Of a stretch of DNA of 64,000 nucleotides, positions 6,701 to 16,871 are shown piece by piece. The stretch's first letter is position 1. Each line of letters begins with the position of its first letter. The translations under genes and the position numbers were made by a program. Below the pieces are notes generated by a model. It saw nothing but the letters and a program-made list of their open reading frames with translations, had not been told where the DNA came from and did not search any database. Origin of the DNA: Candidatus Poribacteria bacterium. Lineage in GTDB: Bacteria > Poribacteria > WGA-4E > PCPOR2b. The DNA is taken from assembly GCA_022826645.1 (NCBI GenBank), contig JAJDUM010000060.1:62001-126000 (forward strand). Reading direction: 5' to 3'.

Positions 6701-9625
6701 ATGCTTCAAAAAGTTTTAACCAAGGTTTTCGGCAGTAAACAAGACAGGGACACGAAGTTGCTCCAGCCAATCGTGGACCAGATCAATCAACTGGAGCCGG
6801 AGATGCAGCAATTATCTGATGCTGCCCTCCAATCAAAAACGCCACACTTCCGAGACAGGTTGGACGCTGGAGAATCCCTCGACGATCTTCTGCCCGAAGC
6901 GTTCGCCGTTGTGCGCGAAACCGGTGTGCGAACTTTGAACCAGCGCCACTATGATGTTCAACTCATGGGTGGAATCGTGTTTCATCAAGGCAAAATCGCC
7001 GAAATGAAAACGGGTGAGGGGAAGACACTAACTTCAACGCTCGCCGTTTATCTAAATGCTCTGGCAGGCAAGGGTGTCCACGTCGTGACTGTCAATGATT
7101 ATCTTGCTAAACGCGATGCGGAGTGGATGGGCAAGATCTATACCTTCCTCGGGCTGAGTGTAGGACTAACTTACAATGGGTTGCCCCATAATTTGAAGGC
7201 ATTGGGATATAAATCGGACATTACTTACGGTGTGCACAGTGAATTCGGTTTCGACTACCTATGGGACAATAAGGGGCAAATGCTTGAGGAGAAGGTACAA
7301 CGTGGTCACCATTATGCCATCGTTGATGAAGTCGATAGCATCCTAATCGATGAAGCGCGTACCCCGCTGATTATCGCTGAACCCCAAGGGGAACCGGTCG
7401 AACTCTATAAAAAAATTGACACCGCGGTGCGACGATTACAAAGTGAAAGACATTACGAGCGCGATGAAAAAAGTAGCAAACGCGGCACCGTTGCCCTCAC
7501 TGAAGAGGGGGTAGAAGAAATTGAACGTCTTTTAGGAGTGGAAGATCTCTACGGTCATGAAAGCATGAACTTGGTGCATCACGTCAATCAAGCTTTGATT
7601 GCACACGCCCTCTACAAACGTGACGTAGACTATGTCGTGCAAGGCGGCGAAGTCATCATCGTCGATGAATTTACCGGGCGATTGCAGGAGGGCAGACGGT
7701 TTAATGAAGGTCTTCATCAAGCTCTCGAAGCGAAAGAGCGCGTGCAAATTAAGCAGGAAAACCAAACCGGCGCGTCAATTACTTATCAAAACTATTTTCG
7801 GATGTACGAGAAATTAGCGGGCATGACCGGTACAGCCGAGACTGAAGCTGCCGAATTTGCACACGTTTACGGATTGGATGTCGTCGTTGTCCCCACGAAC
7901 GAACCGATGATTCGGATAGATCACCCGGACGTAATATATAAAGCAGAAGACGCAAAATATCGGGCGGTCTTGGACGACATTATCGAGCAGCATGAGCAGG
8001 GACGCCCCGTGCTTGTCGGTACTATTTCAATCGAAAATTCTGAAAAACTGAGTCAACTGCTCCGCAAGAAACGGCGTGATATCAAACATCAAGTGCTGAA
8101 CGCCAAAGAGCACGCCCATGAAGCGACAATCATTGCCCAAGCGGGTGTACCCGGCAATGTAACAATCGCAACGAATATGGCGGGACGCGGCGTGGATATC
8201 TTGCTCGGTGGCAATCCAGAGGGACTAGCGAGGGAAATTCTTAGGAAGAAGAAAATAGATCCGTCCACTGTTGACGAGGAATCGGCAGATTGGAAGGAGG
8301 CTCTCGCTGAAGCTGAGACTATTTGCGCCCCAAATCGGGAACAGGTACTAAAGGCTGGCGGCTTGCATATTATTGCTACGGAGCGGCATGAAGCACGCCG
8401 GATCGATAACCAGTTGCGTGGTCGTGCGGGACGTCAAGGTGATCCAGGATCCTCTCGCTTCTACCTCTCGCTCCAAGATGACTTGATGCGGAAGTTCGGA
8501 TCTGAACGCTTATCTGGTATCATGGATCGGTTGGGCATGGAAGAAGATATACCGATTGAACACAAAGCTGTAACCAACGCGATTGAAAAAGCACAAAAGC
8601 GGGTTGAGCAGGTCTTCTTCGAAATGCGAAAGAATCGACTCAAGTTTGACGACGTGATGAATTCACAACGTCAAAGCATCTACAGTTTGCGCGATAGTAT
8701 TTTGGAAGGGGAAGACCTCAGAGGGACAATTTGGGAGATGATCGAGAATGTGCTGGATGATTACCTTGAGGAACATCTGCCCGAACATATTAATGACGCG
8801 AGACTTTCCAGCATTCGTCCAGAATTCCAAAATCAGCTAGACAGTAGTGAATCAATCCCAGTAGATTCGCTGCAGGAACTTAGAACCAACGGGTTTGCTC
8901 TGTCCGAAAATGTCACTGTCTCAACGTCTAAAAAGGGCAGCGAATGGTTAATCTCCGATGATGAGGATCAAAGCACATATGTCATTAAAAAAGAGGGAGA
9001 TGAGCTAAATATCTATGACGGCACTATTGAAGGCTTCAAGACTTGGTTGACGAATACCTTCACGATCGATGCGACAGATTTACAGCAGCCGTTGAACATG
9101 GAGCAATCCGAGCTGCGGGACTACCTCCTCAAATCACTACACCAGCTTTATGAACAGCGTGAAGTCGAAATGGGGGCAGAGTTGATGCGTACGCTTGAAC
9201 GCCTCATCCTGCTCGACCGCATCGACCACCACTGGAAAGATCACCTGTACAATATTGACTACATCGAAGAGGGAATTTATCTGCGCGGTTACGCTGGCAA
9301 AGATCCCATTGTCGTTTTCAAGAATGAAGCGTTCAGCATTTTTGAAGCGATGCACCAACGAATTGAAGAGGAGGTCAGCGAATATATCTTCAAAGCGCGT
9401 ATTGAAACTACCTCCCTCCAAAGCGATCGACCTCGGCGAGCTTCCCGTCGGGCAAATGCCGTGAACACGCACGGCACAATTGCGGGAACACTTGATGGGC
9501 AATCAGCGAGCGATTCTGCTGAATTCGCTTCTCGTCAAGCGAGTGGCGAAGTTCCAAAGGTTGGTCGCAATGCTCCTTGTCCCTGCGGAAGCGGCAAAAA
9601 ATACAAAAGGTGTCATGGCCAGTAG
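6701..9625 (+). CDS. secA: Preprotein translocase ATPase SecA
   Basis: Motor ATPase of the Sec pathway; it pushes unfolded preproteins through SecYEG. The 974-residue product has Walker A MKTGEGKT at about 102-109, a DEVD Walker B near 209-212, the preprotein cross-linking region, helicase motifs through [11 protein letters not shown] near 573, the helical scaffold, and a C-terminal SEC-C zinc motif [13 protein letters not shown] at the very end. Compared with the usual 850-900 residues, an extra 70-80 residues sit in the helical wing region at about 700-775. The abundance of exported propeller proteins in the window fits a busy Sec system. Confidence 0.98.
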   Translation: MLQKVLTKVFGSKQDRDTKLLQPIVDQINQLEPEMQQLSDAALQSKTPHFRDRLDAGESLDDLLPEAFAVVRETGVRTLNQRHYDVQLMGGIVFHQGKIAEMKTGEGKTLTSTLAVYLNALAGKGVHVVTVNDYLAKRDAEWMGKIYTFLGLSVGLTYNGLPHNLKALGYKSDITYGVHSEFGFDYLWDNKGQMLEEKVQRGHHYAIVDEVDSILIDEARTPLIIAEPQGEPVELYKKIDTAVRRLQSERHYERDEKSSKRGTVALTEEGVEEIERLLGVEDLYGHESMNLVHHVNQALIAHALYKRDVDYVVQGGEVIIVDEFTGRLQEGRRFNEGLHQALEAKERVQIKQENQTGASITYQNYFRMYEKLAGMTGTAETEAAEFAHVYGLDVVVVPTNEPMIRIDHPDVIYKAEDAKYRAVLDDIIEQHEQGRPVLVGTISIENSEKLSQLLRKKRRDIKHQVLNAKEHAHEATIIAQAGVPGNVTIATNMAGRGVDILLGGNPEGLAREILRKKKIDPSTVDEESADWKEALAEAETICAPNREQVLKAGGLHIIATERHEARRIDNQLRGRAGRQGDPGSSRFYLSLQDDLMRKFGSERLSGIMDRLGMEEDIPIEHKAVTNAIEKAQKRVEQVFFEMRKNRLKFDDVMNSQRQSIYSLRDSILEGEDLRGTIWEMIENVLDDYLEEHLPEHINDARLSSIRPEFQNQLDSSESIPVDSLQELRTNGFALSENVTVSTSKKGSEWLISDDEDQSTYVIKKEGDELNIYDGTIEGFKTWLTNTFTIDATDLQQPLNMEQSELRDYLLKSLHQLYEQREVEMGAELMRTLERLILLDRIDHHWKDHLYNIDYIEEGIYLRGYAGKDPIVVFKNEAFSIFEAMHQRIEEEVSEYIFKARIETTSLQSDRPRRASRRANAVNTHGTIAGTLDGQSASDSAEFASRQASGEVPKVGRNAPCPCGSGKKYKRCHGQ

Positions 9626-9655
9626 AGCGGAAAGCGTATGAAGAGTTAGATAATC

Positions 9656-9865
9656 ATGGGGGTTCCCTTGAGCGCACAGGAACAAGAAATTAGTAATGAG
9701 TTAATTGAAATTCTCGCATGCCCAGCTTGCAAGGGCGATATTGAGTATAATCAGGAAAATCAGAAGCTGATTTGTATCGGTCAATGCAGGCGGCGTTACC
9801 CAATCCGTGATGGAATTCCAGTTATGCTAATCGGCGAAGCAGAGATGCCGGCAGATGAAACGTAA
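9656..9865 (+). CDS. Trm112/YcaR-like small zinc protein
   Basis: A 69-residue protein of the Trm112p-like (UPF0434) family, with a CPAC pair near residues 22-25, a single Cys at CIGQC and the conserved ending YPIRDGIPVML. In other bacteria the family is often next to lipid A or membrane genes, and in eukaryotes Trm112 activates methyltransferases. A specific partner here is not evident, although a methyltransferase lies 2 kb downstream. It follows secA by 30 bp and precedes sppA closely, so the three are probably in one transcript. Confidence 0.85.
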   Translation: MGVPLSAQEQEISNELIEILACPACKGDIEYNQENQKLICIGQCRRRYPIRDGIPVMLIGEAEMPADET

Positions 9866-9921
9866 CGTTTGGTTAATTGTATACAACCAAGAAACAGGAT
9901 GGGAAATTTAGCAGAAAACTT

Positions 9922-10788
9922 ATGACGCGCAGAAAAAAACTACTCCTCATTTCGATTGTTGGTGTCGGTTTGCTATTCTTTTTATTAATTGCTCGGACCT
10001 TGGTGCGGAGTGCACCCATTGGGGACAAGGTTGCGGTCATTGATGTCACCGGCACTATTTCGCGCACGGAAACAATTATCGATCAGATCCACCAATATCG
10101 CGATGATCAGGGAGTCAAGGCAATCGTTTTGCGTATTAATTCGCCCGGCGGTAGTGTCGCTCCCGTTCAAGAAATCCACAGCGAATTAAAAAAATTGGAA
10201 AAACCGATTGTCGCCTCGATGAGTAGCACTGCTGCGTCCGGCGGATATTATATCGCTGCTATTGCTGACGAAATTCTTGCAAATCCCGGCACCTTGACAG
10301 GGAGCATTGGGGTAATTATGCAGTTTACCAAGCTAAAAGGGCTTTACGAAAAGATTGGTTTAGAACAACAGGTTGTAAAAAGTGGTAAGTTCAAGGATAC
10401 AGGTTCACCTCTGCGTGATTTGACGGACGAAGAACGTGCACTTCTGCAAGCAACACTCGATGATGTTCATAATCAGTTCATTGATGCCGTCTTTGAGGGT
10501 CGTCAGGAACATTTGACGCGTGAGGATGTGGTCGCACTCGCCGACGGGCGAATCTTCTCGGGACAGCAAGCATTGGAGCATAAGTTGGTGGACCAGCTTG
10601 GTAATTTGGCTGATGCAATTGACCGCGCTGGAGAGCTTGGTGGTATTTCGGGGAAGCCGAAAGTAGTTCGTACAAAGCGCAAACCCTCTATGCTTGAGAG
10701 GATGTTAGGTCCTACAGGAAAAGAAAATTTAGATAAATTGCTTGATAGCACCAGTGCCACCTTCCGGTATGAACTTCATATCCAGTGA
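9922..10788 (+). CDS. sppA: Signal peptide peptidase SppA (S49 family)
   Basis: Membrane-anchored serine protease that degrades cleaved signal peptides. One N-terminal transmembrane segment follows a basic MTRRKK start. The conserved INSPGGSV segment and the nucleophile Ser in AASGGYY are present, and the general-base Lys lies in SGKFKD about 50 residues later. It is the short (single-domain) SppA type, about 288 residues. I chose the ATG at 9922; an in-frame TTG at 9877 would add 15 residues but has no better ribosome site. Its position after secA and before the Clp1-like gene fits an export-maintenance role. Confidence 0.92.
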   Translation: MTRRKKLLLISIVGVGLLFFLLIARTLVRSAPIGDKVAVIDVTGTISRTETIIDQIHQYRDDQGVKAIVLRINSPGGSVAPVQEIHSELKKLEKPIVASMSSTAASGGYYIAAIADEILANPGTLTGSIGVIMQFTKLKGLYEKIGLEQQVVKSGKFKDTGSPLRDLTDEERALLQATLDDVHNQFIDAVFEGRQEHLTREDVVALADGRIFSGQQALEHKLVDQLGNLADAIDRAGELGGISGKPKVVRTKRKPSMLERMLGPTGKENLDKLLDSTSATFRYELHIQ

Positions 10789-10828
10789 AATTGTTGTGGG
10801 ATTAATACTCCATGGCTGTATAAAGTAA

Positions 10829-11902
10829 ATGGCAGATCTCTACCAACCGAATCGTGATTGGGATCACCTTGCTCGAAAGGTGGTGCAACCTCAACAGATT
10901 GTATTGGTTATTGGCGCAACGGATGTCGGAAAATCAACATTCTGCCGATTTCTTATTGAACGAGGTGTGACAAGCGGACTGAGGGTTGGCTTCGTTGATG
11001 CGGATGTAGGACAATCGCAGATTGGACCGCCGACTACAATTGGATTGAAGGTCTTTGCACCAGACGATTCGATGGGAAGTGCCGTTCCGAGCGTTCCGTT
11101 CGCGGAACTTGCAGAGATTGATGGCGAACCCGATGCGCTTTACTTCGTCGGCTGGGCTTCACCAGAACGGCACCTACTGCAATGTGTCGCAGGGACACGC
11201 CTGATGGTTGATGCTGCCTTGAAAACGGGCATCGATTTTATTGTGATTGATACAACAGGCTACATAGAAGGGGACACTGCGGTCATTCTCAAACAGCATA
11301 AAATCGAGTTGGTCAAGCCAACGCACCTGATTTGCCTTCATCGATCACGCGAGTTGGACACCATTATTACCCCCTTTGAAGGTAACGATACAATACAGAT
11401 ACATCGTCTTTTGCCGCATAGGAGTGTTACGTCCAAAAGCGATGAATTTCGTCGGAAGTATCGTGAGTCGAGCTTCGCACGCTACTTTTCAGATTGCGTT
11501 CAAGAAATGCTACCTTTTGATCAGATTCGCGGACAAAGAACCCCATTCTTCAACGGGCGACAGGCGAATCTTAAGGAACAAGAAATGCTCTCTAACTTTA
11601 TTGATGACCGTGTTTTTCACGCGGAATGGGGGCATCGATCACTGACGCTAGTTACACCAGATAGACTGCCAAGTTTAACCCAAGCACGACTAAAAAATCA
11701 TTTAAGTTTGAAGAACTTGGTTACTGAAACTCCCCAATACTTTGAACGTTGCTTGGTCGGGCTACTTGATACATCAGGCATGATGATTTCAATTGGATTA
11801 ATCGACGCTGTAGACTACGACGCTAAGCAGTTGAAGATACAGTGCAAGGTAGGAACAGCGACGAAGACAAAGACCATCCAGTTTGGGCGGTATAGAATGT
11901 GA
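10829..11902 (+). CDS. Clp1/Grc3/NOL9-type P-loop polynucleotide 5'-kinase
   Basis: A 357-residue P-loop protein with Walker A GATDVGKST at residues 29-37, the DADVGQSQIGPPTTIGL segment near 56-72 and a DTTGY Walker-B-like segment near 150. These are the marks of the Clp1/NOL9 RNA 5'-hydroxyl kinase family, best known from eukaryotes and archaea. In bacteria homologues are scattered and poorly studied. The C-terminal 120 residues look like the beta-rich domain of the archaeal kinase. It is followed 6 bp later by a methyltransferase gene, suggesting translational coupling. An RNA-end-healing role is inferred. Confidence 0.85.
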   Translation: MADLYQPNRDWDHLARKVVQPQQIVLVIGATDVGKSTFCRFLIERGVTSGLRVGFVDADVGQSQIGPPTTIGLKVFAPDDSMGSAVPSVPFAELAEIDGEPDALYFVGWASPERHLLQCVAGTRLMVDAALKTGIDFIVIDTTGYIEGDTAVILKQHKIELVKPTHLICLHRSRELDTIITPFEGNDTIQIHRLLPHRSVTSKSDEFRRKYRESSFARYFSDCVQEMLPFDQIRGQRTPFFNGRQANLKEQEMLSNFIDDRVFHAEWGHRSLTLVTPDRLPSLTQARLKNHLSLKNLVTETPQYFERCLVGLLDTSGMMISIGLIDAVDYDAKQLKIQCKVGTATKTKTIQFGRYRM

Positions 11903-11908
11903 TGCACA

Positions 11909-12628
11909 ATGTGGGATCAGACCTATCTCCTTTCCGAACTCCCTCCGGCGGCAGAAACAGCAGAAGAGATTGAATTTATTTGTCAATCACTTGAACTTCT
12001 GGAAGGAGCAACTGTTTTAGATCTCTGCTGTGGTCAGGGACGGCATAGTCAAATTTTGGCAGACAAGGGGCTCAAAGTTGTTGGGTTAGATAGCTCCCGT
12101 TTTCTCTTAACGGAGGCACAGAAAAACGGGGCTTTAAGCCAGAGTCACATGCATCTCATTGAAGGTGACACACGCCATATCCCCTTAAAGCCGGCCTGTG
12201 ATGCCGTGATTAATCTCTTTACCAGTTTCGGTTTCTTTGAAGATAGAGATAATCAAACGGTTATAGCAGCGATCGCGGCAGCTCTCAAGCCGAAAGGAAA
12301 ATTTTTGCTGGAGCACTGGAATCCTTATGCGGTGCTTCAATTAGATCAAGCGCGCAATTGGTGGTGGATGTCCGAGTCGCTGTTAGCGCTCGCTGAAGTC
12401 GAATACGATCCTACATCGGGACGGCTCTCCGACCATCGAACAGTAGTAGATCTCTCCACCGGTGTAGTCCAAGAGTCGGTCAATCGCATTCGGTTCTACT
12501 TCCCAACCGAATTGGAAGGGATGTTAGCGTCAGCAGGTTTGAAAGTGTGTGCGATGTACGGCGACTTTGACTGTAGCCCGTTTGTGATAGAGTCGAGGCG
12601 GCTCATAACAATTGCGGAAAAGTGCTAA
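11909..12628 (+). CDS. Class I SAM-dependent methyltransferase
   Basis: A 239-residue methyltransferase with motif I VLDLCCGQGRHS at about residues 36-47, an acidic motif II residue in VVGLDSS, and motif III-IV GDTRHIPLK... DAVINLFTSFGFF. This places it in the Methyltransf_11/25 group. The substrate is not predictable. It begins 6 bp after the Clp1-like gene and ends 2 bp before the ABC exporter start, so the three genes probably form one translational unit. Confidence 0.85.
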   Translation: MWDQTYLLSELPPAAETAEEIEFICQSLELLEGATVLDLCCGQGRHSQILADKGLKVVGLDSSRFLLTEAQKNGALSQSHMHLIEGDTRHIPLKPACDAVINLFTSFGFFEDRDNQTVIAAIAAALKPKGKFLLEHWNPYAVLQLDQARNWWWMSESLLALAEVEYDPTSGRLSDHRTVVDLSTGVVQESVNRIRFYFPTELEGMLASAGLKVCAMYGDFDCSPFVIESRRLITIAEKC

Positions 12629-12630
12629 TA

Positions 12631-14442
12631 ATGTCTACATCCTCGCGTTTCGCAAGGTATTTATCGCCGCATCTCGGTTCAGTTGTATTGGCGGTGGTCT
12701 GTGCACTTGTGATTTCTCTCTGCGAAGCGGGCTACGCTCACATTTTTGGATACACAGTCGAAGCACTCACGCAAATTGTAGCCCAGGATTTTGACGACGG
12801 TCCGATTCATGTTAAATATTTCCATTTTGAACGGGTTCTTGATGGGATCACAATTACTATCACAGATGCGAGTGATACCTTCAGACTGATCGGTTGGATT
12901 TTGTCGAGTATACTCACACTCGTCGTGGTAAAAGGAGGATTTACTTATTGTAACGATTATTTAATGGCGCGCGTTGGGTATCAACTGGTTACCGGAATCC
13001 GGAACGAGTTATACGAAAGAATCCTCTTTGCACCCTTGGGAGTATTGAAGGCACATCGGATGGGGGATTTGATGGCGCGGGTCACAGATGATGTTCGAAC
13101 ATTGCAGTACGCCGTTGGATCAACAGCAAACACCATTCGCGCAGCCGTATGCATCCCTGTATTCGTTTCAGTCATGCTATCCCAAAGTGTAAGGATGACA
13201 ATACTTGCGTTGCTCGTTTTTCCACTGCTTGGCCATCTAATCAACCGTTTTGGACGGCGCATTCGCAGCACCAGCTCAAAAATTCAGCAACAGACTGGGG
13301 ACATCTCCTCGCAACTGAAAGAGACCCTCTTCGGACTTAAAATTATCAAGAGTTTCACTGCGGAGGAGGTAGAACGTAATCGCTTTTTCAAAACAAACCA
13401 GGGACAGTATCGCACTGCTATGCGCCGTGTGCGACTCACAGCGATGCTTCCCCCACTTGTGGAATTTATTAGTGCGATCGGTGTTGCAATTGTGTTCGGG
13501 TTTGGCTGCTGGCAGGTTATTCAAGGGCGACTCGAAATTGGTGGGTTTATTTGGTACATTGGGTTGGCTAGCTTAACGTTTAAGCCGATTAAAACCATCG
13601 GCCTCTTCAACAACATTTTACAGCAGAGTCTCGCTTCCGCCGCCAGAATCTTTTACGTTCTTGATTTTGAGAAAGAGGCGTACAAGCACAAAAGCCGGTT
13701 GAAGCTACGGTCAGTTCGCGGTGAGGTTGAATTTCGGGATGTCTCTTTTGGATATGAGCGTGAACCGGTCGTCAAGCATATCAACTTTCATGCTCAACCG
13801 GGTGAAGTTATTGCGTTGGTGGGTCGGAGTGGTGGCGGAAAAACAACGCTACTCAATCTGCTCTCGCGTTTCTACGATGTAGATTCCGGTGAGATTCTGA
13901 TTGACGGGATTCCTACCCCTGAGATAGCGTTGGAAGACCTTCGACGTCAAATCGCCATTGTGCCGCAAGATACTGTCCTATTCGATGCAACGGTGATGGA
14001 GAACATAATGTACGGCGCGTCGGCGTCGACGCGGGAGGCTGCAATTGAAGCTGCAAAACAAGCAAACGCACATGATTTCATCACTCAAATGCCCAACGGA
14101 TACGAAACACAGATTGGTGAATCTGGAACCAAGTTGTCTACCGGTCAGCAGCAACGCCTCTCGATAGCGCGGGCAATTCTGAAGGGTCCTCCTATCCTTG
14201 TGCTTGATGAAGCCACTTCAGCACTTGATAGTCAATCGGAGGTGCTTGTCCAAGCTTCTCTTGAAAACCTGATGAAAGGTAGAACAACCTTCGTTATCGC
14301 TCATCGGCTTTCGACTGTTGTCCACGCGGATAAAATTCTTGTCCTAGACGATGGACAGATTGTTGAAGGTGGTACACACCAAGAGTTATTAAAAAATGGA
14401 GGTTTATACCAGAAACTGTGCCAGATGCAGTTTCGAGGATGA
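12631..14442 (+). CDS. ABC exporter, MsbA-type half transporter
   Basis: A 603-residue fusion of a six-helix transmembrane domain and an ATPase domain. Walker A is GRSGGGKTT near residue 398, the signature is LSTGQ near 500, Walker B is ILVLDEATSALD, and the switch histidine lies in AHRLST. The length, the order of domains and the long periplasmic loop after the first helix fit the MsbA/lipid-exporter subgroup. Lipid A-core flipping would match the LpxL-like gene nearby, but drug or peptide export is also possible. The ATG at 12631 is chosen over an in-frame GTG at 12622. Confidence 0.9.
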   Translation: MSTSSRFARYLSPHLGSVVLAVVCALVISLCEAGYAHIFGYTVEALTQIVAQDFDDGPIHVKYFHFERVLDGITITITDASDTFRLIGWILSSILTLVVVKGGFTYCNDYLMARVGYQLVTGIRNELYERILFAPLGVLKAHRMGDLMARVTDDVRTLQYAVGSTANTIRAAVCIPVFVSVMLSQSVRMTILALLVFPLLGHLINRFGRRIRSTSSKIQQQTGDISSQLKETLFGLKIIKSFTAEEVERNRFFKTNQGQYRTAMRRVRLTAMLPPLVEFISAIGVAIVFGFGCWQVIQGRLEIGGFIWYIGLASLTFKPIKTIGLFNNILQQSLASAARIFYVLDFEKEAYKHKSRLKLRSVRGEVEFRDVSFGYEREPVVKHINFHAQPGEVIALVGRSGGGKTTLLNLLSRFYDVDSGEILIDGIPTPEIALEDLRRQIAIVPQDTVLFDATVMENIMYGASASTREAAIEAAKQANAHDFITQMPNGYETQIGESGTKLSTGQQQRLSIARAILKGPPILVLDEATSALDSQSEVLVQASLENLMKGRTTFVIAHRLSTVVHADKILVLDDGQIVEGGTHQELLKNGGLYQKLCQMQFRG

Positions 14443-14599
14443 ACCGTGTCAAAGATTCTTGTAAATTATTTTTAAACTGAATCGAAGAAACAACGTCTCA
14501 ATGATGGTCAAATAAATCTAACATTAATTTAGATTTAGGGGTTGACATCAGTATGGAAGACTGTGATAGTATATGCTCCTTTGGGGAAATTTTCGGTGT

Positions 14600-15136
14600 T
14601 CAATCCCAAATTGATTCTTGGAATGCCTTTTTGGTAACTGCCCCTTCTAGGTCAGAAGTTTTATACACAGCTTCTGAAAGATCTACCTCGTATAAATAGG
14701 CACCCTTGAGGTTAGCCCCAAATAGGATTACACCTTTCATTACGGTTTCACCGAAAGTTGCATCTTCGAGGTTGGCGTTTTCAAAACTTGTTAGGCTGCC
14801 AAACGCATCGGAAACGATCCAATTTGGAACACCGATTGTGGCTTTGCGTAAATTTGCACCACGAAAATTTGTGCCAGAAAGCGCCGCACCGCTGAGAAAC
14901 GCGCCTTCAAGGTTTGCCCCTTCGAAGTTAGCGTTGGTTAAATTTGCCCCAACGAGGAAAACGCCTTTCATCGTCGCTCTTTCAAAGTTAGCATTGGACA
15001 GATTTGCGGCGTTGAAGTTCGCTTCCGTTAAATCAGTGGAAGCCCCTGACAGATCAATATCCGTCAAGGCCTCGCCGATAAATGATTCGCCCTGTTGAAG
15101 GCGCCTAAGAACATCAGTTTTGGTAAGTTGATTCAT
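14600..15136 (-). CDS. Pentapeptide-repeat protein
   Basis: A 178-residue protein with about 20 tandem A(D/N)LXX-type pentapeptides, such as ANFNA, ANLSN and ANFEG, interrupted near residues 100-118 by a WIVSDAFGSLTS insert. The repeats should fold into a right-handed quadrilateral beta-helix. The function of such proteins varies (gyrase protection is known for the Qnr/MfpA type) and cannot be assigned. A short N-terminal helix (NQLTKTDVLRRLQQGE) precedes the repeats. The start at 15136 has GGAGG about 8 nt upstream. It is convergent with the ABC exporter and divergent from the sigma factor. Confidence 0.9.
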   Translation of the reverse strand: MNQLTKTDVLRRLQQGESFIGEALTDIDLSGASTDLTEANFNAANLSNANFERATMKGVFLVGANLTNANFEGANLEGAFLSGAALSGTNFRGANLRKATIGVPNWIVSDAFGSLTSFENANLEDATFGETVMKGVILFGANLKGAYLYEVDLSEAVYKTSDLEGAVTKKAFQESIWD

Positions 15137-15453
15137 AGTAACCTCCGCGTCTATAAATGATTATGTAAGTCGTTGAATAAAATTATGTTAATATTCCGTG
15201 TCCATGGCATCAGCAGCTTGCGTGAAAAGCGAAGAGAATTTCTTAGGTTGCAAGGTTGAATACTGATAGGTTGGTACTATTTTCGATGATTAACTTAATT
15301 TTTTCTGATACTTATTATAACATATCACGTTTCATACATCATGTTCATTGTATAAATGTGACTGAATAAATAGCAGGAGATTTATGGATTTTTTGTATAT
15401 TTTTGATCTTTTTAAGATTCGACAGAACTTCGCAGAATGGAGATGAACAAAAA
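15137..15453. other. Divergent upstream region of the sigma-factor gene
   Basis: This 317-bp spacer lies between the divergently read pentapeptide gene and the sigma-factor gene. It is AT-rich and contains one reasonable plus-strand promoter, listed separately. I saw no gene or strong hairpin in it. Confidence 0.5.
15290..15318 (+). promoter_or_regulatory. Possible promoter of the sigma-factor gene
   Basis: TTAACT (15290-15295), 17-bp spacer and TATTAT (15313-15318) give a fair sigma-70 match, with a leader of about 130 nt before the ATG at 15454. Confidence 0.4.
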
Positions 15454-16755
15454 ATGAGTAAAGAACGTAAATTCACACGCAGTGGAGCTGGCGATGAACA
15501 AGCGGAAGAGTTCGTGTTTGAAGACAACGATGAGTTCCGATCAGTACCCACCGATAGAACAAATGAAGTTGCTGAGGAAGAAAGCAGCATTACGGAAGAC
15601 AGCCTGATTCGTTCTTTTCGACAACGCAGTGATGTTGCAGATGGTACCCGAGACGAGGCTTTTTCTTATCTACAGGAGATTGCTCGCACCCCTCTGCTTA
15701 CCCCTGAAGAAGAGGTTGAATTGTTTCAACGGTTTGAAGAGGGAAAGCAGCAGGTAACCGCATTGTTGAATCAGCTGCCAGCTTGTATTTTGGAGGAAGT
15801 ACGTCCAAAAACCGGTCGACGACGCGGTGCCAAACAGAAGGAAGTACACGGAATTTGGTGGAGTCCAATGCACGTTGCTACACTTCTGGAACAGACCCAA
15901 AACGAAATCAAGGCTTATCAAGCGCAGGTTAAGGCAGATGTTACCATGACATCAAGCGCACAGTTTGAAGAGTGTGACCGCCTTGAGACGCTACGGAAAG
16001 ACTTACGCCTTGCTGTTAACATCATCCAAAAAGCGAAACGGCAAATCGTTGAAGCAAACCTACTGCTTGTTGCAAGTATTGCCAAGCAGCATAACTTCAA
16101 CAAATCGTCACTGTCCTTCCTCGACCTGATGCAGGAGGGAAGTGTTGGCTTGATGAAAGCTGTGGAGAAATTTGATCTCGCACGAGGGTATCGCTTCAGC
16201 ACTTACGCAACGTGGTGGATCATGCAAGCAATTAAGCGTGCATTGGATCAGCAGAGCCAGACAATTCGCATCCCCTGTTACGTTGGGGAAACCCGGCGAT
16301 CTATCAAGCAGGCACAAAGCAAGCTCGCCAGGGATCTCGAACGTGAGCCAGGCATCAAAGACATTGCTGAAGCAGTAGGGATGCCTGAAAACCGTGTAAT
16401 CGAAATTCTCCAAAGCACGAAAGGAACGATTTCACTGGATTCACCATTGAGTGAATCTTCACCCGATGCAACAATTTCCGACTTACTAGCTGATGATTCG
16501 CAGGTGACTCCTGAGGAGGAATTGCTCTCTAATTCAGAGAAAGAGTCCCTTGAAAGAGTACTAGACACGCTAGCGGAGCGTGAAACGCTTGTGATCAAGC
16601 TTCGCTACGGTTTGACCGATGGCACGGAGCACACCCTCGCAGAGATTGGGCGAAAACTTGAAATTAGCCGAGAAAGGGTACGCCAAATTGAGGATGAAGC
16701 ACTTCGGAAATTGCGTCATCATACGCGCGTACAATACCTTCAAGAGCTTCTTTAA
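15454..16755 (+). CDS. rpoD: Primary-type RNA polymerase sigma factor (sigma-70 family)
   Basis: A 433-residue sigma factor with region 1.2 (SYLQEIARTPLLTPEEEVELFQ) near residue 65, region 2 near 200-270 with the GSVGLMKAVEKFD and FSTYATWWI signatures, region 3, and a region 4.2 helix-turn-helix (LAEIGRKLEISRERVRQIE) near 395-415. The N-terminus is acidic and lacks a long region 1.1. Regions 2.4 and 4.2 match housekeeping factors, consistent with the TTGACA/TATAAT promoters found here. An RpoS-like alternative factor is possible. The ATG at 15454 has GGAG 11 nt upstream; a frame-open extension to 15403 is unlikely. Confidence 0.92.
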   Translation: MSKERKFTRSGAGDEQAEEFVFEDNDEFRSVPTDRTNEVAEEESSITEDSLIRSFRQRSDVADGTRDEAFSYLQEIARTPLLTPEEEVELFQRFEEGKQQVTALLNQLPACILEEVRPKTGRRRGAKQKEVHGIWWSPMHVATLLEQTQNEIKAYQAQVKADVTMTSSAQFEECDRLETLRKDLRLAVNIIQKAKRQIVEANLLLVASIAKQHNFNKSSLSFLDLMQEGSVGLMKAVEKFDLARGYRFSTYATWWIMQAIKRALDQQSQTIRIPCYVGETRRSIKQAQSKLARDLEREPGIKDIAEAVGMPENRVIEILQSTKGTISLDSPLSESSPDATISDLLADDSQVTPEEELLSNSEKESLERVLDTLAERETLVIKLRYGLTDGTEHTLAEIGRKLEISRERVRQIEDEALRKLRHHTRVQYLQELL

Positions 16756-16871
16756 CTTGCCGAAGGTTTTTTCACCTGTGAAAGACTCTCACCAAAACGG
16801 AGCGTTTTCAAACCTGAAAAGGAAAAAATATTCTCCGTAACGTAACCGTTTCTTGACCTTAACCGGTAAAT

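Noticed and set aside
14542-14572. Plus-strand TTGACA and TAGTAT that could drive an antisense RNA to the pentapeptide gene
   Set aside because: The spacing of 19 bp is poor and there is no other sign of a transcript.
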